Source: JAFGAS01 sp963809875
Lineage (GTDB): Bacteria > Desulfobacterota > Zymogenia > Zymogenales > Zymogenaceae
Direction of reading: 5' to 3'
NCBI GenBank assembly: GCA_963809875.1
Contig: CAWELC010000006.1
Location: 496,001 to 560,000, forward strand
DNA: 64,000 bases
Numbering within the stretch: the stretch's first letter is position 1; the number at the start of each line of letters is the position of its first letter. The notes under the pieces were generated by a model. It did not search any database, had not been told where the DNA came from, and saw nothing but the letters and a program-made list of their open reading frames with translations. This document shows positions 1 through 9,044 of the stretch, in pieces. The translations under genes were made by a program, and so were the position numbers.

Positions 1-338
1 TACCAAACTGCCATCGGAATATGCCGGCGTGCAATTCATTTACATATGGACACGTTTACCTTTGGATAGATGCCCGCCGACGACATTTTTTCTGGAAATG
101 GCATCGATAGTATGGTATAGAAAATATTATATCGAAAAGGGTGCTGAGGGCGACGGCGGTCCTTCGGGCAGGGAGCCACGAATATGATCGATAGACGAAG
201 ACCTCTGTTGACCTGCGCAAGCCTCCCCCGAGAATATCTCTGGTGTACGGCGTTATCTTTTCTCCAGCTATAGGTATGCAAATGGGAGGTAGCTCGCCCG
301 TCAACCGTGATTTTCTACAGAGCGGAGGAAACTGAACA
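1..338. other. Left-edge non-coding stretch
   Basis: I see no convincing gene here. The open frames on the minus strand are rich in Arg, Cys and Ser, have no ribosome-binding site and resemble no family. The middle part is AT-richer than the rest of the window and may carry a promoter for the small gene that starts at 339, but no clear -35/-10 pair can be named. Confidence 0.5.
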
Positions 339-521
339 ATGACCTGGCATATCCTGACGATACTCTGCGGCGTTTTGACGATCCTGGCCGCGCTCTTTCC
401 GGAATCGTACGCCAATCTGGTAGGGGGAAATTTCCTGTCACTCGTGGTCTTTCTGTCGGGGGCGGTGGTTGTTTTTGCGAGTCTGGCCCTCGGAAGCTAT
501 CGGGACCTGCACGGCGACTAG
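339..521 (+). CDS. Small two-helix membrane protein
   Basis: This is a 60-residue protein of unknown function. It is almost entirely two hydrophobic segments, about residues 3-18 and 28-51, joined by a short polar turn (ESYANLVGGN) and followed by a charged tail, so it should be a hairpin in the inner membrane. The ATG has a good ribosome-binding site, GGAGG at 324-328. It converges with metW, and no terminator is visible between them. I do not recognise a named family. The membrane topology is visible in the sequence; any role is unknown. Confidence 0.6.
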   Translation: MTWHILTILCGVLTILAALFPESYANLVGGNFLSLVVFLSGAVVVFASLALGSYRDLHGD

Positions 522-596
522 GCCTTCGTTCTTTACAGGCGATCGGCGCCTCTTCGGAGCCCGTGGCCCGGCTTCAGCAAACCCGTCTTGCTGTGG

Positions 597-1187
597 CTAT
601 TTGGTTAGTACGAAGATCGCGTTCTGAGCCAGGAGATTGGGGAGAATCCCGATGGTCCTGCGTTTCCCCAGGTACCTGGCGTCGACGATGGTAATTTTCT
701 TACGCCTGCAGAAGGCGAAGAAGTCCTTGATCGAAAGGAAACGGACGTTAGGCGTATCAAACCAGTGGTAGGGAAGCGATGAGGTAACGGGGGCGCTTCC
801 GCAGAAGAAGATAGCCGCCCGGGCCCTGACGTAAGCGAAGTTGGGAAAGCCCACGATCACGTATCTACCAACCCGAAGGCATTCCTCGATTACAAAATCG
901 ATCTTTCGGGTCTCCTGCATGCTCTGATTGAGGATAACCCAGTCAAACGATCGATCAGGATATTCCATAAGTCCGCTTTCAATGTCGCCGTGAAAAACCG
1001 AAAGCCCCCGCATGATGCAGCGTCCGACCGCGTCATTGTCCAGTTCAATTCCCTGAACACGCACGTCTTTTATGGTCTCCAGGAGGGCGATCAGGTCGCC
1101 TTCACCACAACCGAGATCAAGCACCCGCGAACCCTCGCCGATGATTCCGATGATGAGCCGATGATCGAGCCGCACCTCATTACTCAT
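597..1187 (-). CDS. metW: MetW, methionine biosynthesis methyltransferase-fold protein
   Basis: MetW is a class I methyltransferase-fold protein that partners MetX in homoserine acetylation in many proteobacteria. The protein has 196 residues, the usual length. It carries the SAM-binding glycine-rich motif VLDLGCGEGDL near residues 22-32, the acidic end of strand 2 (GIELDND), and the conserved family segment with SLPYHWFDTPN and later GKRRTIGILPNLLAQNAIF. Its ATG overlaps the metX stop by 8 bases, which indicates translational coupling. It is the last gene of an eight-gene minus-strand operon that starts with an Rrf2 regulator. Confidence 0.93.
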   Translation of the reverse strand: MSNEVRLDHRLIIGIIGEGSRVLDLGCGEGDLIALLETIKDVRVQGIELDNDAVGRCIMRGLSVFHGDIESGLMEYPDRSFDWVILNQSMQETRKIDFVIEECLRVGRYVIVGFPNFAYVRARAAIFFCGSAPVTSSLPYHWFDTPNVRFLSIKDFFAFCRRKKITIVDARYLGKRRTIGILPNLLAQNAIFVLTK

Positions 1188-2328
1188 GGCGACGCCCGAG
1201 ATTGTCGAGAAAATGGGTGATCATGCGGGTCTGGGCGTCGGTCTCCACCAAGAAGGCGTCATGCCCGTAGGTGGAGTCAAGTTCGCAGTAGGTCGCGTCG
1301 ATACGCCCCCGTTTGAGCTCCCTGACGATTTCCCGCGACTGTTGGGAAGGGTAAAGCCAGTCGGACTTGAACGAGATCACCAGGAACCGCGTCTCGATCT
1401 CGCGATCGGATTGAACGAGCCGCCCGCCCGAGAGATCAAAATAGTCCATGGCCTTGGTGATATAAAGATAGGAATTGGCGTCAAACCTCTTGACGAAGCT
1501 ATCTCCCCGGTAGCGCAGGTATCCCTCCACTTCGAAGTCCTGAGCGAACGAGTAGCTGTAGATTCCGTTCTTGAGGCGCCGGGAGAATTTCTCCTCCATA
1601 GAGGCGTCGCTCATGAACGTGATATGGCCGATCATCCGGGCCACGGCAAGCCCCCTGTTGGGCTGGCCATGCTCGTAGTAGTTACCCTGTCGCCAGTCGG
1701 GGTCGCCCATGATCGACTGTCGTATGACCTCGTCAAAGGCGATCTGCTGGGGTGAGTGCTTCAGTGCGGTGGCGATGGGGATTGCCGCCCTGACGCGATC
1801 GGGATAGCGTGCCGCCCACTGGAGGGCCTGCATTCCGCCCATAGAGCCCCCGGTGACCGCAAGGAGCTTCTCGATGCCCAGATGATCGATGAGCAGCCTC
1901 TGGGCATCTACCATATCGGCGATGGTGATGATAGGAAAATCGGGGCCGTAGGGCCTGCCGGTAGCCGGATTGATCGACGAGGGACCGGTACTTCCCTTGC
2001 ACCCCCCGATAACGTTGGAGCAGACGACGAAGTATTTGTCAGTGTCGAAGGCCCTGCCGGGACCGATCATACTGTCCCACCAGCCGGGATCCGCATCTCC
2101 CTCGGTCAATCCCGCCGCATGGGCGTCGCCCGAGAGGGCGTGCAGGATCAGGATCGCGTTTGACCTCTCGCGGTTGAGCGCCCCGTATGTCTCATAGGCC
2201 AGCGTCACCGGTCCCAGCCGCCTTCCCGATTCGAGGACGAGATCGTCGGGCGGATGCGCAAAGGTTACGGAGCGGGTTTCTGTGGGTCCCACTCCCTTTG
2301 GCGTCCCGGAAGATAGATGTTGTTCCAT
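1180..2328 (-). CDS. metX: Homoserine O-acetyltransferase
   Basis: MetX transfers an acetyl group from acetyl-CoA to homoserine, the first committed step of methionine synthesis by direct sulfhydrylation. It is an alpha/beta hydrolase. The nucleophile elbow is GGSMGGMQALQW, the acidic residue lies in SFKSDWLYPS and the catalytic histidine in YGHDAF. The open frame extends further upstream, but the ATG at 2328 (MEQHLSS) is preferred because AGAGG precedes it and because the extension would run back into cysK. This gives 382 residues, normal for the family. It starts 25 bases after cysK and overlaps metW by 8 bases. Sulfide incorporation would need a MetY-type enzyme, which is not in this window. 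Confidence 0.94.
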   Translation of the reverse strand: MEQHLSSGTPKGVGPTETRSVTFAHPPDDLVLESGRRLGPVTLAYETYGALNRERSNAILILHALSGDAHAAGLTEGDADPGWWDSMIGPGRAFDTDKYFVVCSNVIGGCKGSTGPSSINPATGRPYGPDFPIITIADMVDAQRLLIDHLGIEKLLAVTGGSMGGMQALQWAARYPDRVRAAIPIATALKHSPQQIAFDEVIRQSIMGDPDWRQGNYYEHGQPNRGLAVARMIGHITFMSDASMEEKFSRRLKNGIYSYSFAQDFEVEGYLRYRGDSFVKRFDANSYLYITKAMDYFDLSGGRLVQSDREIETRFLVISFKSDWLYPSQQSREIVRELKRGRIDATYCELDSTYGHDAFLVETDAQTRMITHFLDNLGRRHE

Positions 2329-2353
2329 TATATTCGGGTACCTCTTTTCCGGC

Positions 2354-3289
<936 letters not shown>

Positions 3290-3321
3290 GGTATCCTCTC
3301 CTCTCTGATATACGCCCGTTT

Positions 3322-4089
3322 CTATCTAATCCGTTGCCCCCCGCTGTATACGTTCATCCGTGTCCCGCGGACGTGGGCCACAAGCGTCAGATCGGTCTCC
3401 CGGGCGAGCCTCACCGCCTGGTTTGTGGGAGCGCCGGGAGAGACGATAATCGGGATGCGGCAGGTCAGCACTTTGCCCACGATCTCCGACGATATTCTCC
3501 CGCTGGTCAGGAGCACGCTCTCGGAAAGCGCGATCCCTTCCGAGAGCGCCCTTCCCACGACCTTGTCGACGGCGTTATGTCTGCCGATATCGTCCATGAA
3601 TATTCGCACGCCCCCGCCATCGGCCAGGGCCGCGCTGTGGACGCCGCCGGTGGCTCGATGCTCCTCCGATCCGGTCATCAGCGCCTTCATGAGAGAGATG
3701 ATCGTCGCAGACTCCACGCTAAACCCGGAAGGAAGTTTCACCCGGTTTATCAGGTCAAGGCTCGTCGAGAAGACGACTCCCCTGCCGCAGCCTGAGGTGT
3801 ATATTCGCTTGAACGCGAGATCGGTCCCTATGCCCTCGTCGGCCGTGGTCACGTCGGCCTTCCAGCGCTGGCGGTCGATCGTCACGGTTTGGATGGACGC
3901 GGCGCTGCGCACGAGCCCCGTGGTAAAAAGGAACCCTTTCACGAGGTCCTCGATATGCGTAGGGCTGGCCAGCAGCGTCGCGATCTCGGAGCCGTTGACG
4001 TCGATGGTAAGGGGGATCTCCTCGGTGACCGGATCGAGTCTCGTCTCGACGCCGCCCTCGGTTATCCGCGTGATCTCAAAGGTTTCCAT
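3322..4089 (-). CDS. fdhD: FdhD, sulfurtransferase for formate dehydrogenase
   Basis: FdhD takes persulfide sulfur from the cysteine desulfurase IscS and passes it to the molybdenum or tungsten cofactor, which activates formate dehydrogenase. The 255-residue protein shows the family hallmarks: an early TEEIPLTIDVNG, DLVKGFLFTTG, the active-site loop TSGCGRG, TGGVHSAAL, DIGRHNAVDKVVG and SGRISSEIVGK. The active loop has one cysteine, not the CxxC of the E. coli protein; this variant is common in anaerobes. It lies between mnmA and cysK in an operon headed by iscS, its expected sulfur donor. No formate dehydrogenase gene is in the window. Confidence 0.94.
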   Translation of the reverse strand: METFEITRITEGGVETRLDPVTEEIPLTIDVNGSEIATLLASPTHIEDLVKGFLFTTGLVRSAASIQTVTIDRQRWKADVTTADEGIGTDLAFKRIYTSGCGRGVVFSTSLDLINRVKLPSGFSVESATIISLMKALMTGSEEHRATGGVHSAALADGGGVRIFMDDIGRHNAVDKVVGRALSEGIALSESVLLTSGRISSEIVGKVLTCRIPIIVSPGAPTNQAVRLARETDLTLVAHVRGTRMNVYSGGQRIR

Positions 4090-4161
4090 ATCTTATCTTG
4101 CCAGGGTAGCCGTCCCGAAACCCGGATTCCTGTTTCCGGGGCTTGTGAATGACTAAAAGGG

Positions 4162-5241
4162 CTATTGACCGATGTCATCCTCTGCGGCGATGACCCGGTC
4201 AATAGTAGCACCGCCGAGGACCAGGTCGCCCGAATAGAAAACGGCCGCCTGGCCCGGGGTGACCGCCTCCTGCGGGCGATCGAAGATTACCCGAACCGTT
4301 GCGGCGTCCGCGGTCAGCCGGCAGGCCACTTCGGCCTTCGTGGAGCGGATCTTTACGGTAGCGGTGGGCGGCAGCTCGTCGACGAACAGGTTCAGGTCGC
4401 GACAGACCATTCCGCCCGCCGACAACTGCTCCCGCCTTCCCACAACGATCGCGTTATTCGGCGCATCGATCCGTATAACGTAAAGTGGAGTCCGCGCGGG
4501 TATGCCCAGCCCCCCGCGCTGGCCGACGGTATAGTTATGAATGCCCCGGTGAGTTCCGATGACCGTGCCCGAGGCATCAACAAAGGGGCCGGGCCTTACG
4601 TCCGAGACCCTCCCGGCTATGAACCGCCCGTAATTTCCATCCGGCACGAAACAGATGTCCTGGCTTTCGGGCTTTTCCGCCACGGGCATCCCGGCGTCCG
4701 CCGCGATGGCCCTTACCTCGTCTTTCGTAAACGGGGCCAGGGGGAAGAGTATGGCGGGGAGCGCCTCCCTTTTCACCCCGGACAGGAAATACGTCTGGTC
4801 CTTCTTTCGGTCGCGCGCCTTCATCAAGGCAAAAGAATCGTCCCTTTGCTCGATACGTGCGTAGTGCCCGGTGGCAAGCTTATCAAACCCGAGTCCGATC
4901 GCCCGGGAAAGGAGCGTATCGAACTTCAGGTGCCGGTTGCAGACAACGCAGGGATTAGGCGTGCGCCCCGCCCGGTACTCGGCGACAAATTGGCCGATCA
5001 CCCTGTTTTCGAGCTCAGCTCCAAAATCAAGGACATAATGAGGGACGCCCAGCGTATCGGCCACCGCCCGGGCGTCTTGAACAGCATCGGGTCCGCAGCA
5101 GCTGGCCCGTGTGGAGTCCGCACTCTCTTTGACCCCGAGGCACATCGTCACCCCGGCCACGTCGTACCCGGCTCGCCTGAGAAGGAAGGCCGCCACCGAC
5201 GAGTCAACGCCGCCGCTCATGGCCACGAGGACTCGCTTCAT
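4162..5241 (-). CDS. mnmA: tRNA-specific 2-thiouridylase MnmA
   Basis: MnmA adenylates and thiolates U34 of tRNA-Lys, tRNA-Glu and tRNA-Gln. The ATP PP-loop is MSGGVDSSVAA at the N-terminus, the catalytic cysteines lie in NPCVVCNRHLKFD and SQDICFVPDG, and GHYARI is present. The ATG at 5241 overlaps the iscU stop as ATGA, giving 359 residues, the usual length. The same frame stays open upstream as far as 5517, but that stretch is the iscU gene read out of frame and is not part of this protein. Sulfur presumably comes directly from the co-transcribed IscS. Confidence 0.95.
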   Translation of the reverse strand: MKRVLVAMSGGVDSSVAAFLLRRAGYDVAGVTMCLGVKESADSTRASCCGPDAVQDARAVADTLGVPHYVLDFGAELENRVIGQFVAEYRAGRTPNPCVVCNRHLKFDTLLSRAIGLGFDKLATGHYARIEQRDDSFALMKARDRKKDQTYFLSGVKREALPAILFPLAPFTKDEVRAIAADAGMPVAEKPESQDICFVPDGNYGRFIAGRVSDVRPGPFVDASGTVIGTHRGIHNYTVGQRGGLGIPARTPLYVIRIDAPNNAIVVGRREQLSAGGMVCRDLNLFVDELPPTATVKIRSTKAEVACRLTADAATVRVIFDRPQEAVTPGQAAVFYSGDLVLGGATIDRVIAAEDDIGQ

Positions 5242-5618
5242 GAGGCCTTCCTGTGCTCCCGGTAATCTTCTACCGCCTTCTTGAGGGCATCGGCGGCCAG
5301 CACCGAGCAGTGCATCTTCTTGGCGGGCAGGCCGTCGAGGGCCTCCGCGACGGCCTTGTTGGAGATCTTGAGGGCGTCGTCTATCGTTTTGCCCTTGATC
5401 ATCTCGGTGATCATGGAGCTGGTGGCAATGGCGGCGCCGCAGCCGAACGTGCGAAACTTCACGTCGACGATCGTCTCGTCCCTGACCTTGATGAAAAGCT
5501 CCATAATGTCGCCGCACATGGGGTTGCCTTCCTTGCCCACGCCGTCCGCGTCGTCAATCACCCCGACGTTTCGGGGGTTTCTGAAATGGTCCATTACCTT
5601 ATCGCTGTACGATTCCAT
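5238..5618 (-). CDS. iscU: Fe-S cluster scaffold protein IscU/NifU-type
   Basis: This is the scaffold on which [2Fe-2S] and [4Fe-4S] clusters are built from IscS-derived sulfur. It has 126 residues. The three cluster-ligand cysteines are all present, in PMCGDIM (about residue 35), RTFGCGAAIATSS (about 60) and KMHCSVLA (about 103), and the start SDKVMDHFRNPRNVG is characteristic. It overlaps the end of iscS by 20 bases and the start of mnmA by 4 bases, so the three genes are probably translationally coupled. There is no C-terminal NifU extension. Confidence 0.95.
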   Translation of the reverse strand: MESYSDKVMDHFRNPRNVGVIDDADGVGKEGNPMCGDIMELFIKVRDETIVDVKFRTFGCGAAIATSSMITEMIKGKTIDDALKISNKAVAEALDGLPAKKMHCSVLAADALKKAVEDYREHRKAS

Positions 5619-6786
5619 GGCTTGTCCTTTCCGTATAGAGCGGTGACATCATGCGCAGCCTCGAGATGATCCCGGGGAGCACTTCGACGACCCGCGCTAC
5701 GTCCTCATCGGTCGTCCACCGGCCCAGAGAAAACCTGATCGACCCGTGGGCGATCTCATGGGAAAGCCCGATGGCCAACAGGACATGAGAAGGCTCCAGC
5801 GTCGAGGACGTACAGGCCGAGCCGGTCGAGGCGGCGATCCCCTCCATGTCGAGAGACAGGAGTATCGATTCGCCCTCGATGAAGTGAAACGAGATGTTGG
5901 TGTTGTTGGGAAGCCGGGTCGTCGGGTGCCCGTTGAGGTTCGTGTCCTCGACGGCGCCGGTGATCTCCCGTATCAGACGATCCCGAAGGAGCGCCTCGCG
6001 GGCGGACTGCTCGGCCATCGATACGTGTGCTATTATGGCCGCGGTCGCGGTCCCCACGATCCCGGGGGTGTTGTGCGTGCCGGCGCGCCGCCGCTTTTCC
6101 TGGTCGCCGCCGGACAGGAGCGAAACGATCTTCGTCCCTTTCCTCACGTAGAGGAAACCCGCCCCCCGGGGTCCGTAAAACTTGTGGGAGGAGGTGGACA
6201 GAAGGTCGACACCCAGCTCGTCAACGTTGACAGGGATATGGCCGAAGCTCTGCACGGCGTCCGTGTGAAAGGTGATCCCCCGTTCGCGGGCGATCTTTCC
6301 GATCTCGGCGATCGGCTGAATCGTCCCGATCTCATTGTTGGCATGCATAATCGAGATCAGGATCGTCTTTTCGCCTATCGCCTTCTTTACGTCATCGGGG
6401 TCGACCATGCCGTACTCGTCGACGGGAAGCGTCGTAACGCGAAATCCCTCCTTCTTGAGCGCGGCGGCCGTTTCCGAGACACTGTGGTGCTCGACCGACG
6501 ACGTGATGATATGGTCTCCCTTGTCCCGCTTGGCGCGAGCGATCCCCTTCAGGGCCGTATTATTGGCCTCGGTGCCGCCCGAAACGAAGACTATCTCATC
6601 GGGCGCGGCGCCGATGAGGCCGGCGATATCGGCCCTGGCCTTTTCGATCGCCCCCCTGGCCTCCTGGCCGAACGAGTGGACGCTCGAGGGGTTGCCGAAA
6701 TTTTCGGTGAAATAAGGCAGCATCTCGTCAACGACCCGAGGGTCGGTTGGCGTCGTCGCTGCATAGTCGAGATATATACGCTTCAT
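5599..6786 (-). CDS. iscS: Cysteine desulfurase IscS/NifS family
   Basis: This PLP enzyme removes sulfur from cysteine and delivers it as persulfide to IscU, MnmA and FdhD, all encoded immediately downstream. The start IYLDYAATTPTDPRV is diagnostic. The PLP lysine is in STSSHKFYGPRGAG and the mobile catalytic cysteine in GSACTSSTLEPSHVL. The frame opens with a GTG at 6798, but GTGAGG there is better read as the ribosome-binding site for the ATG at 6786 (MKRIYLDY). This gives 395 residues. It is the first enzyme gene after the Rrf2 regulator, separated from it by 70 bases. Confidence 0.95.
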   Translation of the reverse strand: MKRIYLDYAATTPTDPRVVDEMLPYFTENFGNPSSVHSFGQEARGAIEKARADIAGLIGAAPDEIVFVSGGTEANNTALKGIARAKRDKGDHIITSSVEHHSVSETAAALKKEGFRVTTLPVDEYGMVDPDDVKKAIGEKTILISIMHANNEIGTIQPIAEIGKIARERGITFHTDAVQSFGHIPVNVDELGVDLLSTSSHKFYGPRGAGFLYVRKGTKIVSLLSGGDQEKRRRAGTHNTPGIVGTATAAIIAHVSMAEQSAREALLRDRLIREITGAVEDTNLNGHPTTRLPNNTNISFHFIEGESILLSLDMEGIAASTGSACTSSTLEPSHVLLAIGLSHEIAHGSIRFSLGRWTTDEDVARVVEVLPGIISRLRMMSPLYTERTSHGIVQR

Positions 6787-6856
6787 GGGTTGCCTCACTG
6801 AAGACGGGCCCGGTTACGAGGGCGTGTCTCCCGGCGGGCCGAATTTCCCGGTCCCG

Positions 6857-7297
6857 TCATATGGCATAGGTAATTGTCTTATCTGTTTTGCCCTTTTTCA
6901 TCTGGACGAGTCGGTCGAGGCTGACGGAGTCGAGCGTGCGGGTGATCGTGTCGCCGAGGGCCGCCCAGACGTCCCGGGTGACGCATTCTTCCGCCCGGGA
7001 GCACCGGGCGCTGTCGGAGATACAGTCAACGAGGGAGAGCCTCCCCTCGATCGCCTCCATGATCTGCTCGACGGTGATCTCTTCCGGAGGCCGCGCGAGG
7101 GTGTAGCCCCCGCGGGCGCCGCGGATCGAATTGACCAGACCCTTGGTCCGCAGGGGGATGACAATCAGAGACAGATATTTTTCAGATATCTCCTCGTCAC
7201 GGGCGATCTCCTTGAGCAGCACCGGACCCTTACCCCAGTTCTCGGCAAGGGACAACATGAGCCGAACGCCGTACCTGATCCTTGTTGAGACTTTCAT
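6857..7297 (-). CDS. Rrf2-family Fe-S transcriptional regulator (IscR-like)
   Basis: This 146-residue winged-helix regulator probably senses cluster or cysteine status and controls the operon it heads. Typical Rrf2 elements are STRIRYGVRLMLSLAE, EISEKYLSLIV, SIRGARGGYTLARP and ITVEQIMEAIEG. Three cysteines (about residues 92, 98 and 104, spaced CX5CX5C) can hold an Fe-S cluster, as in IscR and CymR-like proteins. It is the first gene of the sulfur operon and has a consensus promoter directly upstream. Whether it is a true IscR orthologue or a cysteine regulator of the CymR type cannot be decided here. Confidence 0.9.
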   Translation of the reverse strand: MKVSTRIRYGVRLMLSLAENWGKGPVLLKEIARDEEISEKYLSLIVIPLRTKGLVNSIRGARGGYTLARPPEEITVEQIMEAIEGRLSLVDCISDSARCSRAEECVTRDVWAALGDTITRTLDSVSLDRLVQMKKGKTDKTITYAI

Positions 7298-7301
7298 TAT
7301 C

Positions 7302-7332
7302 TACCTTTACTATCTAATCTATAGCTTTAGTA
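7302..7332 (-). promoter_or_regulatory. Direct repeat with 20-bp period, possible Rrf2 operator
   Basis: Between the -10 box and the Rrf2 start codon lie TACCTTTACTA (7302-7312) and TAGCTTTAGTA (7322-7332). They match at 9 of 11 bases and sit exactly 20 bases apart, two helical turns. Sites on one DNA face just downstream of +1 suit an autoregulatory operator. Binding by Rrf2 is inferred. Confidence 0.4.
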
Positions 7333-7334
7333 GT

Positions 7335-7363
7335 ATAATACGTGTTATGGGACACTTTGTCAA
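7335..7363 (-). promoter_or_regulatory. Sigma-70 type promoter of the sulfur operon
   Basis: On the minus strand TTGACA (7358-7363) is followed after exactly 17 bases by TATTAT (7335-7340). This near-consensus promoter lies about 40 bases upstream of the Rrf2 start and is the obvious promoter for the whole eight-gene operon. Confidence 0.75.
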
Positions 7364-7410
7364 GGAAAATGTCCCGAACTCTTTTCGAAGGATTTTTCTT
7401 CTTTTATTGT

Positions 7411-7439
7411 TTGACAATATCAGGAAACCATAGTAAATT
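7411..7439 (+). promoter_or_regulatory. Probable promoter of the copper module
   Basis: TTGACA at 7411-7416 is followed after 17 bases by TAAATT at 7434-7439 on the plus strand, about 85 bases before the first copper gene. The -35 is perfect and the -10 is moderate. It is divergent from the sulfur-operon promoter, so both share one 225-base intergenic region. Confidence 0.5.
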
Positions 7440-7522
7440 GATAGTAATTAGTATGCCATGACGGTCCGAGCTGACCTGAGGACGTTCGGACCCCAAAAGA
7501 GGCAACACGCGAGGAGGAACAA

Positions 7523-9007
7523 ATGGCGTCGATAACAAAAGACATAAGAATTGCCGGGATGCACTGTAGAAATTGTGAAAAGCGGGTCGCGAAGAGTCTT
7601 GCCGCCGTCGAAGGCGTCGATACGGTATCCGTGGGATGGAAGACGGGCGCCGGCACGCTGACGTTTGACGACAAAAAGGTCGGCCCGCAGGAGCTTATCG
7701 GCAAGCTGGATACAATCGGTTACCAGCTTACCTTCGTGGAGGACGGCGCCAAACCGGACACGAGCGGGGCCGAACGTAAATTCCCTAAGGCCGTCGGGGC
7801 GGCGTTCGCGGTGATCGGGCTCGTTATTGTCGTGTATCTCATTTTGAAGATATCGAGCGCCGTGAGCGTCCCCGATATTACCCCAACGATGGGGCTTGGG
7901 CTCCTGTTTGTTGTTGGACTCTTGACGGGTTTTCACTGCGTGGGGATGTGCGGCGGTTTCGTCGTCGGCTATACAGCCAAGGCCGGGGCCCGGGGAGTAA
8001 GTCCCGCCGCTTCTCACCTTCAATACGGCGCGGGAAAGCTCCTCTCGTATACCGTCATGGGAGCCGGCTTCGGGCTCCTGGGATCCTTTATCACTTTTAC
8101 GCCCCTCATGCGCGGGGTGGTGGGAATTGCCGCGGGGCTATTCCTCCTGATCTACGGCCTCTCGATGCTCGGACTCTTCTCGTGGACAAAGAGGGTCAGG
8201 ATTCCCGCGCCGGCGTTCATGGACCGATTTCTTGACCGGCAATCAAACAGATACAAGAGCCCCCTGGTCATCGGGCTATTGAGCGGCCTCATGATCGCGT
8301 GCGGCCCGCTGCAGGCGATCTACGTCATGGCGGCGGGGACCGGAAGCGTCATCGAAGGGGCAAAGTCGCTGTTCGTCTTCGGGGCGGGCACCCTCCCGGT
8401 CATGCTCGGCTTCGGGTTTACCGCGAGCCTCGTCTCGGCCCGGGCCACAAGGAAGATCCTCTTTGCCTCCGGTGTTATCGTCATGATCCTGGGGATCGTC
8501 ATGATCAACCGCGGACTCGCCCTATCGGGAACGGGACTGGATGCATCGTCGCTGCTGGTCTCGGGCGTCGCGTCGGGAGATAAATCTGCGCCGGCGGGCG
8601 TTGAGATGAAGGACGGCTATCAGGTCATACGGATGAGCGTAACGCGCTACGGCTGGGAGCCGGATCGGTTCGTCCTCGTCAAGGGGGTGCCGGTCAGGTG
8701 GATCATTACCGGCGTCGAGATCAACTCGTGCAACAACGCGATCGTGGTGCCCGAGTACGGCCTGAACTTTCCGATTAAGAAAGGAGAGCAGGTCATCGAG
8801 TTCACTCCCACAAAGGAGGGGGTCATCTCGTGGAGCTGCTGGATGGGGATGATCCCGGGCGCCTTTGTGGTCAGGGACCAGAAGGACATAGCGGAAGGCG
8901 GCGCGATTGACCCCGGTTCCGGCGAGGGTGCCCTGCCGCGGGGCGGGACCTGCCGGATGAGCGGGGGAATCGGCGGCGGCTGCTGCGGAGGCGGGATAAG
9001 ACAGTGA
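7523..9007 (+). CDS. HMA domain - TauE/UreH-like transporter - cupredoxin fusion protein
   Basis: This 494-residue membrane protein probably handles copper. Residues 1-75 form a heavy-metal-associated domain with the metal motif GMHCRNC. Residues about 90-340 hold several membrane helices of the TauE/SafE (UreH-like, DsbD-like) fold with the signature GFHCVGMCGGFVVGY. Residues about 360-455 form a cupredoxin-like domain with candidate copper ligands Cys403 (NSCNN), Cys439 and Met441 (WSCWMGM). The tail is rich in Gly and Cys (GGGCCGGG). GAGGAGG precedes the ATG. It is followed by an anchored repeat protein and a CopA ATPase, which supports a role in copper export or loading. The domain order is visible; the metal and direction of transport are inferred. 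Confidence 0.8.
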   Translation: MASITKDIRIAGMHCRNCEKRVAKSLAAVEGVDTVSVGWKTGAGTLTFDDKKVGPQELIGKLDTIGYQLTFVEDGAKPDTSGAERKFPKAVGAAFAVIGLVIVVYLILKISSAVSVPDITPTMGLGLLFVVGLLTGFHCVGMCGGFVVGYTAKAGARGVSPAASHLQYGAGKLLSYTVMGAGFGLLGSFITFTPLMRGVVGIAAGLFLLIYGLSMLGLFSWTKRVRIPAPAFMDRFLDRQSNRYKSPLVIGLLSGLMIACGPLQAIYVMAAGTGSVIEGAKSLFVFGAGTLPVMLGFGFTASLVSARATRKILFASGVIVMILGIVMINRGLALSGTGLDASSLLVSGVASGDKSAPAGVEMKDGYQVIRMSVTRYGWEPDRFVLVKGVPVRWIITGVEINSCNNAIVVPEYGLNFPIKKGEQVIEFTPTKEGVISWSCWMGMIPGAFVVRDQKDIAEGGAIDPGSGEGALPRGGTCRMSGGIGGGCCGGGIRQ

Positions 9008-9044
9008 TTGGTCATCCCGCATGTGGAATCAAAGAGGTGATCAG

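Noticed and set aside
593..608. Further CTATTTGGT match at the end of metW, and another at 30573-30581
   Set aside because: They lack the palindromic second half, and nine-base matches are expected by chance in 64 kb.
5242..5517. N-terminal extension of MnmA by 92 residues
   Set aside because: The extension is the iscU gene read in a wrong frame; the PP-loop starts directly after ATG 5241, which overlaps the iscU stop.
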